Shown here piece by piece: positions 15,335 to 23,029 of a stretch of DNA of 64,000 nt. Source of the stretch: Micromonospora inositola (GTDB taxonomy: Bacteria; Actinomycetota; Actinomycetes; Mycobacteriales; Micromonosporaceae). The translations under genes and the position numbers were made by a program. How positions within the stretch are numbered: position 1 is the stretch's first letter; each line of letters begins with the position of its first letter. The notes beneath the pieces are model-generated. The model was given only the letters and a program-made list of their open reading frames with translations. It did not search any database and had not been told where the DNA came from. The stretch spans positions 2,604,001-2,668,000 of the forward strand of contig NZ_LT607754.1 of NCBI RefSeq assembly GCF_900090285.1, in the 5' to 3' direction.

Positions 15335-15943
15335 ATGTCGGCGGAGCACGAAGTGATTGACCTAGACGAGCACGATCACCCGCCGGCGGAGTCGGGCGGC
15401 ACCACCCCTGACCGCCTCGGGGCCAGACGAAAGATGAATGTACGGCTTGTCGCTGCCTTCGTGGTCGGCGCTGTGCTCGGCGGTGTCGGGGTCAGCGGGC
15501 TGCGAGACTCGCGGGACGAGCGGGAGCGGAATGCTTCGGTCTCGCTCGTGGCCTTCCCTGAATACAGCGGTAGCAGGCGTACGGACATCGAGACAATCAC
15601 GGCCGTCGTTCAGATGGGCGGGCAACTGGCAGTGATCAACGCTGGCCCCGCGCCGATCACGGTTCGTGCGGCTGCAGGTCAACGACCCGGCATCCAGGTC
15701 CGTGACACCGGCCAGTCTCGGCTGCTACGCCCTGGCGGCACCGGCTGGATCGATGTCCAGCTGCGCATCGAGTGCTCTACCGCGTTCGAGAGCGAGCCGT
15801 TGTCGATACGGTTCTCGGTCGAGACCGCCGACCGACAGGTCAGAGAGGTCAGCTACCCCGTCGCCGTAAAAGGAAGCGCCTGGGACCGGGGGGCCGAGCA
15901 GCCATGCACGTTCATCACTGACTTGGCGAGGCGTGGCGGCTAG
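15335..15943 (+). CDS. membrane-anchored protein, unknown
   Basis: From the ATG at 15335 the product is 202 residues. An acidic His-containing N-terminus (IDLDEHDHPPAES) is followed by one transmembrane helix at about residues 35-55 (RLVAAFVVGAVLGGVGVSGL). An extracytoplasmic beta-rich domain follows with two cysteines (near residues 151 and 192). The Shine-Dalgarno-like GGGAGAG is 16 bp away, so a later start such as the ATG at 15434 is possible. I recognise no family. A large nested inverted repeat follows its stop. Confidence 0.55.
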   Translation: MSAEHEVIDLDEHDHPPAESGGTTPDRLGARRKMNVRLVAAFVVGAVLGGVGVSGLRDSRDERERNASVSLVAFPEYSGSRRTDIETITAVVQMGGQLAVINAGPAPITVRAAAGQRPGIQVRDTGQSRLLRPGGTGWIDVQLRIECSTAFESEPLSIRFSVETADRQVREVSYPVAVKGSAWDRGAEQPCTFITDLARRGG

Positions 15944-15950
15944 CGCTGAA

Positions 15951-16088
15951 GCGGATCTCCTCGTCGGGCAGTCGTAGACCTTCCAGCCTCCCCGGACGGG
16001 GACAAGGTGGAGCGCCCTACCGGACGAACGACCTTGGCCCCGTCCGGGGAGGCTGGTAGCCCTTGTGGTGCCCGACGAGGTGATCTGC
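15951..16088. repeat. 138-bp nested inverted repeat
   Basis: The outer arms CCTCGTCGGGCA (15959-15970) and TGCCCGACGAGG (16069-16080) extend outward to about 20 bp with two mismatches. The inner arms 15983-16001 and 16038-16056 are a perfect 19-bp pair (CCAGCCTCCCCGGACGGGG). They extend inward to 26 bp with one mismatch. The two stems are separated by 12-bp unpaired stretches on each side. It begins 8 bp after a stop codon, so a structured RNA, an unusual terminator or a small non-autonomous mobile element are all possible. Confidence 0.8.
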
Positions 16089-16219
16089 GGCGGCATCTCT
16101 GAGGAGGGTCGGGGTTCGGGGCGGAGCCCTGAGGTCTTCCAGGTCTTGTGTCCCAAGCGTGGCCGGCCGGCTCGGCCGATGCCGGCCGGAGGTCGCCAGC
16201 AGGCCGGGGCCGGGCCGGC

Positions 16220-16244
16220 GCGGCCCGCTTGCGGGCCGCCTTGA
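16220..16244. repeat. dispersed hairpin repeat, copy 2
   Basis: GCGGCCCGC, TT, GCGGGCCGC, then CCTTGA-type flank: a perfect 9-bp hairpin nearly identical to 2191-2214. It lies at the point where the N-terminal part of the adjacent integrase pseudogene is missing, so it may mark a recombination junction. Confidence 0.55.
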
Positions 16245-16328
16245 TCTTAAAGAGGTCAATTCGGCAACAGCCGTCGGTTGAACTATGTCGTGTCTCGGCT
16301 GATCCTTTACCGTCGTTTGAACTAGAGG

Positions 16329-17240
16329 GTGTCTGCCACAGGCGCACCACAGACCCGGCACACCTACCGATCGCTGCTGGCTCCGATGATCCTTCCGCGT
16401 TTCGGCAACGTGGTGATCTCCGCCGTCCTGCCGATGACCGTGGGGCGCTGGGTGGCCGACCTGAATACCCGGGTTGGTGCCTCCCAGGTTCGGCAGGCGT
16501 ACCGGCTGCTGTCGCAGATCATGGGCTCTGCCGTTGACAACGGGGCTGATCCCGGTGACCCCGTGCCGTGGCGTCAAGCTGCCCCGCCTGCCTGAGCCGA
16601 ACCCGACCATCCTCACCGCCGAGCACGTCAACCAGCTGGTGGCCGAGCTCTCTCCGCCGGATGATCTCCTGGGCCTGGTCCTCCCCTACGGCGGGCTGCG
16701 GATCGGGGAAGCGCTCTGTTTGCGGCGTCGGCATGTCGACGTGGCCGATGGTCGCGTGATGGTCGCTGAGTCGGTGGCTCAGCTGCCCGGTGGCCCGGTG
16801 ATTGACACGCCGAAGAGTCACCAGCGCCAGAACTCGCCCTGCCGGCCTTCATGATCGACCGGCTGCGGCAGCACCTCGCCGAGCTGCCTGAGGACCCGGA
16901 CGCCTTCCTCTTCCCCGGTCGCCAGCAACGGACCGCCGGCCGGCCGCAGAGCTACAACGGCTGGAAGTACCGATTCGACCGGGCGGTCGAGCAGGCCGGT
17001 CTGACCGACCTAATCCCGCATGAACTTCGGGCGACGCACGGTAGCTGGGTGGCGGACTCCCACGGCGTCCTGTTCGCCGCCCGCCGGCTGGGCCACTCCA
17101 ACGCCAGCGTCATGACCCGGCACTACGCCCGCGCGGTCGACGGACGGGGCCGCCTTCCTGAATCAAGCACGTTGGTCCGGCGACGTCTCCGAAGGGGCAC
17201 GCAACGGGCATGCGGGGGAGTCCGGGAGGTCCGCCGATGC
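16329..17240 (+). pseudogene. tyrosine integrase pseudogene, copy 1
   Basis: Three frames in succession encode parts of one tyrosine recombinase. The first has RHTYRSLLAPMILPRFGNVV, the second LTAEHVNQLVAEL and YGGLRIGEAL (catalytic Arg), the third LIPHELRATHGSW and LGHSNASVMTRHYAR (His/Arg box and nucleophile Tyr). An extra G in the run at 16542-16545 causes one shift, and a base is missing near 16826-16840. The N-terminal arm-binding domain is absent. It ends about 60 bp before attachment core 2, the normal int-att order, so it is the dead integrase of an older element. Confidence 0.85.
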
Positions 17241-17297
17241 CCCAAAACGTCCCTGAGCTGCCCAGACTTCCATCGGCAACCTTGACAACGGGCAAAA

Positions 17298-17349
17298 CTG
17301 TAAATCCGTCGCGAAAGCTACAGAGGTTCGAATCCTCTACCCGCCACCA
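17298..17349 (+). repeat. attachment core 2: tRNA-Tyr 3' half
   Basis: Identical over 52 bp to 14313-14364, again with the GTA anticodon loop, the T arm and an encoded CCA, and no 5' half. It follows integrase pseudogene 1. The 2.9 kb between the two identical cores is therefore framed like an integrated element of its own. Confidence 0.9.
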
Positions 17350-17357
17350 AATGCGAG

Positions 17358-17397
17358 AACGGCCCTGTGAGCTGCGGAAACGCGCTACGGGGCCGTT
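17358..17397 (+). terminator. terminator-like hairpin after attachment core 2
   Basis: AACGGCCC (17358-17365) pairs with GGGCCGTT (17390-17397), with further inner pairing around GAAA and a TTTCGTCT tail. It starts 9 bp after the CCA, parallel to the hairpins after the other two cores. Confidence 0.65.
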
Positions 17398-17524
17398 TCG
17401 TCTGAGGGTGATCCCTGCGGCCCTTCCGAGCGTCAGGGGCGGGTTCTATGGATGACCTGGGTAGTGGGCACACCTCGGTGGCCCGGGGATACGCTCCCCG
17501 GGCCACCGTCGCTCTGTCGGTGGC

Positions 17525-17878
17525 TCAGTGACGTGCCTTGCGCTCCTCTTGGCTGCGGTGGTTGCTTCCGGCCTTGGCCAGACCGCGGCTACCCAGGTAG
17601 CCGAGGGTCAGCAGTGTGATGAGGAACCAGGCCTGGTTGGCGCGGAAGATGTCCACGCCGACCGAGTTCTTGCCGACCAACTGGGATGCGGCCAGCACGC
17701 CGATCACTGCCGCGATGTAGACCCAGAACTCGGTTGTCCGTAGCGACGGCTTGGTCTCCGTTCCGGGCGCCTGCATCGGGCGTTCTGCGTCCATCATCAT
17801 CGGCGCGTAACGGGGTGCTTCCTGCACTCCCACCGCCCGGTCGGGTGCCTGCTGTCTGGATGCAGTCTGTGTGCTCAT
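17525..17878 (-). CDS. conserved two-helix membrane protein
   Basis: The start ATG at 17876-17878 has an excellent AGGAGGAAAG just before it, giving 117 residues; longer upstream readings are not needed. After a Pro/Met-rich soluble N-terminus come two transmembrane helices, TEFWVYIAAVIGVLAASQLV and AWFLITLLTLGYLGSRGLAK, then a charged tail. Proteins of this layout are common in actinobacteria and of unknown function. It may be host DNA, because it lies just beyond the second tRNA-Tyr fragment and looks intact. Confidence 0.75.
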   Translation of the reverse strand: MSTQTASRQQAPDRAVGVQEAPRYAPMMMDAERPMQAPGTETKPSLRTTEFWVYIAAVIGVLAASQLVGKNSVGVDIFRANQAWFLITLLTLGYLGSRGLAKAGSNHRSQEERKARH

Positions 17879-18154
17879 CTTTCCTCCTGGATGCGATGAG
17901 TCGTTCCTGCACTCCCTCGCCCCGATGCCGAGTTCGGCCTCGGCACGGTTCGTATTCATGGCGAGGTCACCCACGTCTACCCGACCCCTCGGAGCGGTAA
18001 CGCCTCCCACCGAACGGAGACCCGGATCGGGGAGGCAACTCGGATGAGGTGTTTCCGGCTGCGGGAACATCACGGGAACGGGAGAGGCCCTGCCTACAAG
18101 ATCATTGCAAAGCTGCTGGTCACGCATGGTGAGCCACCCGAGATCAGGCGCTCT

Positions 18155-18205
18155 CTGTAAATCCGGGCGAAAGCTACAGAGGTTCGCATCCTCTACCTGC
18201 CACCA
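18155..18205 (+). repeat. attachment core 3: degenerate tRNA-Tyr 3' half
   Basis: The 51-bp segment matches the two other cores except for CCGGGCG in place of CCGTCGCG, C for A in the T loop, and T for C in the acceptor strand. The CCA is kept. The T-loop and stem changes show it is not under selection as a tRNA. It is an older, decayed attachment site. Confidence 0.8.
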
Positions 18206-18207
18206 GG

Positions 18208-18243
18208 CGGCCCCCGACCAGCAGAGATGCCGGTCGGGGGCCG
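18208..18243 (+). terminator. terminator-like hairpin after attachment core 3
   Basis: CGGCCCCCGACC (18208-18219) pairs perfectly with GGTCGGGGGCCG (18232-18243), loop 12 nt. It has the same position relative to the tRNA CCA as at the other cores. Confidence 0.65.
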
Positions 18244-18245
18244 AC

Positions 18246-18517
18246 ACGGCCGGCGACGGACTGCCCGGCTACCGCTGCACCTACGCTCCGCTCTCGGCAG
18301 GCGAAACGAGCAACCTGCTGACCGTAGCGGCCGAGATCTCCGGGGCGCAGCCCGGCGACGTCCTCGACATGGTCGCCATCGACTCGGCCGAGTCGGACCT
18401 GGTCTACTACGACAACCTCTCGGCATCAGCAGGTACGGCTACAGCGGCTGGGTGACCCTGGCAGGCGGGAAGGAGGCCGTGGTCGACGCCGCCGTGGTCT
18501 CCAAGTACCTGTACTGA
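18246..18517 (+). pseudogene. frameshifted fragment of an unknown protein
   Basis: One frame reads YRCTYAPLSAGETSNLLTVA and continues to SDLVYYDNL near 18420. The sense then appears to pass into a second frame that reads RYGYSGWVTLAGGKEAVVDA and ends at TGA 18515-18517. The composition of both halves is protein-like, but there is no start codon. I read it as a decayed gene with a single shift near 18420-18430. I do not recognise the family. Confidence 0.35.
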
Positions 18518-18583
18518 CAGTTCGGCAACGCACGGGCCCAGGACCGGGGGTAGCCCGAGGGCCTGGGCCCTTGACGTTGGGTT

Positions 18584-18626
18584 GGAGCCCCCGGCCGGGA
18601 TCGAATCGGCGACATCTCGCTTACAT
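18584..18626 (-). repeat. fossil tRNA-Thr(UGU) 3' half
   Basis: On the minus strand these 43 bases fit tRNA positions 34 to 76: anticodon TGT, AA, stem GCGAG, a 5-base variable loop, T arm GCCGA-TTCGATC-CCGGC with one broken pair, acceptor CGGGGGC, discriminator T and an encoded CCA. No 5' half exists. It begins exactly at the anticodon, as integrase attachment fragments do, so it looks like the relic attachment site of an element that used a tRNA-Thr gene. Confidence 0.6.
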
Positions 18627-18861
18627 GCTTTCTGCGGAGCATCCGGCGACGTTCTTCTGCGTCGCCCACCTTTGAGCCGTCGTCCGTCGGCAGGCGGCGC
18701 TGGATGCCGTTATCTCAGCTCGCACGTCGGACGCGTTTTAAAGATTCCTCGTCGGCTGGCTTGGCTCCGTCGGTGGCTCCATTGCAGACAGCGGCACGGT
18801 GACACCGCTTCAAAGATCGGCTAGCCTCATGCTCCGCGACCCACCGCTGACAAGGAAAAGC

Positions 18862-20598
18862 GTGAAGATTGCACAGGCAACACGTGGGGCCGCCGTAGGA
18901 GTTCTGTCTCTGCTGAGCATCGCCGCGTGTTCACCGAGCGCCGCCAGCAGGCCGGAGCCTCTGCGCAGGCCGGCTCAGGCGACAGCTGATGCGGCCGACG
19001 CCCGCATCGAGCAGGACATCAGAGAGCAAGTTGCCGATCAGGTGCCTGCAAACGCGGCGACGGAGCCGGCGCCCCCCAAGACCACCGTCATACAGACCGA
19101 GGCGGCCGCGCCACAGATCAGGGTGGCGACTTCCGCTGGCCGCGCTATGCCCAGGTTCGATATGGATGGTGATGGCAAAGACGAGCTGGTCATTGGCAGT
19201 TCTGCCAGTCCGGGCGGGTTCGTCTTGCACGTTCAGTACTCCCGCCTCCCCCGTCGGGATACCTTGACCGCGCCCGCCACCGCCGAACCCACGCACAAAC
19301 TCTCGCACCAATTCGCCGCCGGTGACTTTAATGGTGACGGCTTCCAGGACCTTGCGGTTGCCAGCTATCGGACGCTTTCCCAAGGTGTCTTCGAGCACGG
19401 GATCTTCGTGTACGACGGCGGCTCCGGCGGGCTTGATCGCGACCATGTGAAATACCTGGCGGGGCTGCACGTTGGCGCACTCGCCTCGGGTGACCTCAAC
19501 AACGACGGCAGAGATGAACTGGCCGTCACCGACGGCGGCGCGAACCCGGACCGCGACGGGCCGTTCCGGGGCTCGGTGACGGTGCTGTCGGGCACCAGGA
19601 ACGGGCTCACCCTCGACGGCTCAGTGAAGGTTTATCAGGTTGTGCCCCGCTGGTCGGGCTTGGTGGAGGAGAACTTCGGCACTCAGCTGGCGATGGGTGA
19701 CTTCACCGGCGACGGCTACGACGACCTTGTCGTCAACGGGTCTAGACGCGGCACGACCGAGTCCGACTGGCATGGCATGGTGACGCTCTTCCCTGGCTCG
19801 GTTAACGGGCCAAGCGTCGCCAACGTCACGAAAATCGAAGGTCAAAGCGACACCGGGGGTGACAGCATCCCCGTAGACGTGATGGTGATGTCGGACATGG
19901 ACCAGGATGGACGTGAGGACCTCGTCCTTGGGCTTCCCCGTAGCTCAGGTGGAAGGGTCATCTATATCCGCGGCGCGGTCTCCGGGCTTGGATGGGCGCA
20001 GCACCGTGTGATCGACCAGGACACCCCGGGGGTTCCCGGTCAACCGGACAACGACTCAAACGGCGGCCTCTTCGGCCACTCGCTCGCGACCGGCGACGCG
20101 ACCGGCGACGGCATACCGGACCTGCTGGTCGGCGCGATGGCGATGACAGTGGGAGCGGTGGCGGATGCTGGTTCAGTCACGTTGATTCCCGGCACGCCGC
20201 AGGGCCCGACCGGGGCTGGCTCGGCCATCTATACCCAGAACGTCGTGGCCCGGAACTGGCCCAAGCCGCAAGCCGAGTTCGAGGACTGGGTCAGCGCGAT
20301 CAGCGATCGCCCGGAACCTGGCGACTACCTCGGGTCGTCCGTGGCGATTCTCGACCTGGACGGAACCGGACCGCTGGAGATGTTCGCCGAGTCAAAATTC
20401 GAGGACATCTGGCAGCAAGCGCCCGGGGAGCCTTACGGCCTCGTCACGACGCTGCGACTCCAAGCTCCTACGCTCCGGCGCGGTTCTTCGCAGCCGCCCG
20501 CGTTTCGCTTCGTGCCGGTGAAGCAGCAGCGCCCGGCGGACTTCTCGGATCTCGGGTTCCGCGTCGTCCACTTCGGATATGGCCTGCTGAGTAACTGA
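18862..20598 (+). CDS. FG-GAP repeat lipoprotein
   Basis: The GTG at 18862 follows AAGGAAAAG and gives 578 residues; the ATG at 18829 is an alternative. The first 23 residues form a lipoprotein signal ending in the lipobox SIAAC (acylated Cys at residue 23). Seven calcium-binding FG-GAP-type units follow, with cores DMDGDGKDELVIG, DFNGDGFQDLAVA, DLNNDGRDELAVT, DFTGDGYDDLVVN, DMDQDGREDLVLG, DATGDGIPDLLVG and DLDGTGPLEMF. Seven units suggest a complete integrin-alpha-like beta-propeller on the cell surface. Its ligand is unknown. A clean hairpin terminator follows, so it is transcribed alone. Confidence 0.85.
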   Translation: MKIAQATRGAAVGVLSLLSIAACSPSAASRPEPLRRPAQATADAADARIEQDIREQVADQVPANAATEPAPPKTTVIQTEAAAPQIRVATSAGRAMPRFDMDGDGKDELVIGSSASPGGFVLHVQYSRLPRRDTLTAPATAEPTHKLSHQFAAGDFNGDGFQDLAVASYRTLSQGVFEHGIFVYDGGSGGLDRDHVKYLAGLHVGALASGDLNNDGRDELAVTDGGANPDRDGPFRGSVTVLSGTRNGLTLDGSVKVYQVVPRWSGLVEENFGTQLAMGDFTGDGYDDLVVNGSRRGTTESDWHGMVTLFPGSVNGPSVANVTKIEGQSDTGGDSIPVDVMVMSDMDQDGREDLVLGLPRSSGGRVIYIRGAVSGLGWAQHRVIDQDTPGVPGQPDNDSNGGLFGHSLATGDATGDGIPDLLVGAMAMTVGAVADAGSVTLIPGTPQGPTGAGSAIYTQNVVARNWPKPQAEFEDWVSAISDRPEPGDYLGSSVAILDLDGTGPLEMFAESKFEDIWQQAPGEPYGLVTTLRLQAPTLRRGSSQPPAFRFVPVKQQRPADFSDLGFRVVHFGYGLLSN

Positions 20599-20614
20599 GT
20601 GCCATGGATGGTCG

Positions 20615-20643
20615 AGCTCCGCCAGCCTTCTGCTGGCGGAGCT
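20615..20643 (+). terminator. terminator of FG-GAP gene
   Basis: AGCTCCGCCAGC (20615-20626) pairs with GCTGGCGGAGCT (20632-20643) across a 5-nt loop, 17 bp after the stop codon. No U tract is present, as is usual for this GC-rich genome. Confidence 0.7.
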
Positions 20644-20944
20644 TGACCCCTTCGATGGACTGTCAGAGGCGGGCGCGCCTTAAGGAACGGCCGAACAACC
20701 CCTCGCACCCGCCTGTTTCGTCGGTGAATTCGAAGTCGACGCTACCCGTTGCCGCTCTGCCCCGACCGGCCGGCGTGCCTTTGCATTACGAGATCAAGTT
20801 GTCCACCCGTGCGACCTGCACGCGGCAGCGGCTAGCAGGGGAAGGCAGGTCCGGCCCCTGGCTTGCAAAGTCGACGCGGTCTCTCGGCCGTATTTCGGAA
20901 GTGGTCGGGTCCAGGCTGAAACCAGGGCTGGAAAGATCGCATGC
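20644..20944. other. gene-free stretch
   Basis: About 300 bp without a supported gene. It may hold the promoter of the genes that follow. Confidence 0.35.
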
Positions 20945-21031
20945 ATGACCTCTCTGCCCCAACCCGACGACCTGGCGTCCCTGGTCTTGCGCACCGGCTT
21001 CAACGACGACCCGGCCCGGGCGGTTCGGTGA
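20945..21031 (+). pseudogene. truncated DUF6924-like gene
   Basis: ATG 20945 opens a 28-codon frame reading MTSLPQPDDLASLVLRTGFN, then DDPAR and a stop at 21029-21031. This is the typical N-terminus of DUF6924-type actinobacterial proteins, which normally continue for well over 100 residues. The remainder is missing, and the next gene begins at the break. Confidence 0.5.
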
Positions 21032-21747
21032 ATCCCAACAGAGCGACCCCTCGGATCGTGAGCGAAGAGGATCTCGTCGGCTTCACAGCCGGCCAGTTCC
21101 TGGGCGTGATGAAAGCCCTCACGGTGATCCTGACCCTGCCTCAGTCAGCAGCCGACCACGTCGACGCAGTCGTCATAGCCATCGGTCAGGGCGAAGAATG
21201 GCGTCTCACTCATGCGATCCGTAACTGGGAGGCGAACCCAAAGCTCCGCTACCTTTTAGTAGCGAACGGGAACCCGGCTGAAGAGACCTATGTCAAGATC
21301 ACGCTCGACTACCTGCGGAGCCTCGGCCTTCGTCGCGTCAATGGGGTCTACCTCCAAGCCGAGCCGGCCCCCAACACCGGCATGCAGGCCGCATGGATCG
21401 TCAACCAGGTCCAAGCCCGCGGCATCACAAGCCTCGCGCTCATTGTCTCCCCCTATCACCTGGCCCGCGTCTACCTCACGGTCCTCAAAGCATTCATCAG
21501 GAGTGGTATTCGCCTCCCCATCATCCCGCTCCCCGTGGCCGTCCCCCCAGACACACCCGTCCCGGAAACCGGAGCGACCGCCTACGACCTCGTACCCGGG
21601 GAAGTCAAACGCATCCTCACCTACATGGGCAAAGGATGGGTCGCCACACCGGAGGAAGTACAGCAGTACCTGCAGTGGCTATGGAGCCATCACAAGGCCC
21701 TCCTCGTCAGAGCCCGGTCTGAGGCTCAAAGCCCACCATTCCAATAG
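21028..21747 (+). CDS. DUF218/YdcF-like protein
   Basis: From the GTG at 21028 the product is 239 residues; GTG 21058 is also possible and neither has a clear ribosome-binding site. The sequence VVIAIGQGEEWRLTHAIRNW, then NTGMQAAWIVNQVQARGITS and LALIVSPYHLARVYLTVLKA resembles the DUF218 fold of YdcF, SanA and ElyC (Rossmann-like, S-adenosylmethionine-binding in YdcF). It lacks the usual membrane helices, so it should be cytoplasmic. The start lies on the scar of the truncated DUF6924 gene, so its original N-terminus may be lost. Confidence 0.6.
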   Translation: MNPNRATPRIVSEEDLVGFTAGQFLGVMKALTVILTLPQSAADHVDAVVIAIGQGEEWRLTHAIRNWEANPKLRYLLVANGNPAEETYVKITLDYLRSLGLRRVNGVYLQAEPAPNTGMQAAWIVNQVQARGITSLALIVSPYHLARVYLTVLKAFIRSGIRLPIIPLPVAVPPDTPVPETGATAYDLVPGEVKRILTYMGKGWVATPEEVQQYLQWLWSHHKALLVRARSEAQSPPFQ

Positions 21748-21865
21748 GCCTTCAACTCCGGCCCGAGCTGCCTCGACCTGTCCGTTCACCCCTCTGGTAC
21801 CTACCGCACCTGATGATCTCCGAGAAGGGTCGCGGTTCGGGGCGGAGCCCCGAGGTCTTCAGGGA

Positions 21866-22990
21866 CTTGTGTTCCTTCAGCGTGGGCGCTGGCAGGTGCG
21901 CTATCGGGGACCGGACGGCTGAGACCACCCTGCCCCGACCACCTTCGAGAGCAAGCGGCTCGCTGAGCGGTTCCTCGCCTTGGCCGAGGCGGACATCGCC
22001 CAGGGCCGGTGGATCGCGCCGCAGGCGAGCCGGACGACAGTAGGGGAGTGGGCCGAGGAGTGGTTCGCCGCCTCTACCCCGAGGCTCAAGGCGAAGACCC
22101 GCCACACCTGCCGGTCCCTGCTAACCCGGATGATCCTTCCGCGCGTGGTGCTCGCCGCCGTCCTGCCCGATGACCGTGGCCTGCTGGGGGGCCGACCTGA
22201 CGACCCGGGTTGGTGCCTCGCAGGTTCGGCAGGCGTACCGGCTGTTGTCGCAGATCATGGGTGCGGCTGTCGACAACGGGCTGATTCCGGTGACCGTGCC
22301 GTGGCATCAAGCTGCCTCGTCTACCTGAGCCGAACCCGACCATCCTCACCGCCGAGCACGTTGACCGCCTGGTGGCCGAGCTGTCGCCGCCGGATGACCT
22401 CCTGGTCCCGGTCCTCGCCGACGGCGGGCTGCGGATCGGGGAAGCACTCTGTCTGCGGCGCCGCCACCTCGACCTCAGCGATGGCCGCATGACCGTCGCC
22501 GAGTCGGTGGCCCAGCTCCCGGGCGGCCCTGTCATCGACACTCCGAAGAGTCACCAGCGGCGGGACTCGCCCTGCCGGCGTTCGTGATCGAGCGGCTCCG
22601 TCAGCACCTCGCCGAGCGGCCCGAGGACCTGGACGCCTTCCTCTCTCCTGGTCGACAGCAGCGGACCGCCGGCCGGCGGCAGAGCCACAACGGCTGGACG
22701 TACAAATTTGACCGTGCGGTCGAGGGCGCCGGCCTGACCGACCTGATTCCGCACGACCTTCGGGCAGCACACGGTAGCTGGGTGGCTGATTCGCACGGCG
22801 TCCTGGTCGCCGCCCGCGGGCTGGGCCACTCGAACGCTAGCGCCACGACCCGGCACTACGCCCGCGGTGAACGGCCGGGATGCGGAGGTGGCGGCCTTCC
22901 TGAGCCGGGAACGCCGGGCCGGGAACGCCTCCGAAGGGGCACGCAACGGGCACGCGGGGGAGCCTGTGCAGGTCGGCGAGACCAAAGAGT
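21866..22990 (+). pseudogene. tyrosine integrase pseudogene, copy 2
   Basis: This is a paralogue of copy 1 with the N-terminal domain still present: GRWQVRYRGPDG, an in-frame TGA at about 21920, then TTFESKRLAERFLALAEADI and GEWAEEWFAASTPRLKAKTR. The core is broken by indels around 22140-22210 and 22276. The catalytic part continues as DGGLRIGEAL, DLIPHDLRAAHGSW and HSNASATTRHYAR in two frames. The frame break at about 22560-22575 is at the same place and of the same length as in copy 1. The downstream tRNA half is gone; only a flank-like GGGCAAAAC and GGGGCCTTCGTC remain near 23030-23065. Confidence 0.85.
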
Positions 22991-23029
22991 GGCCCCGAGC
23001 TGCGGAAACATCGAGCGATGATCGCGATA

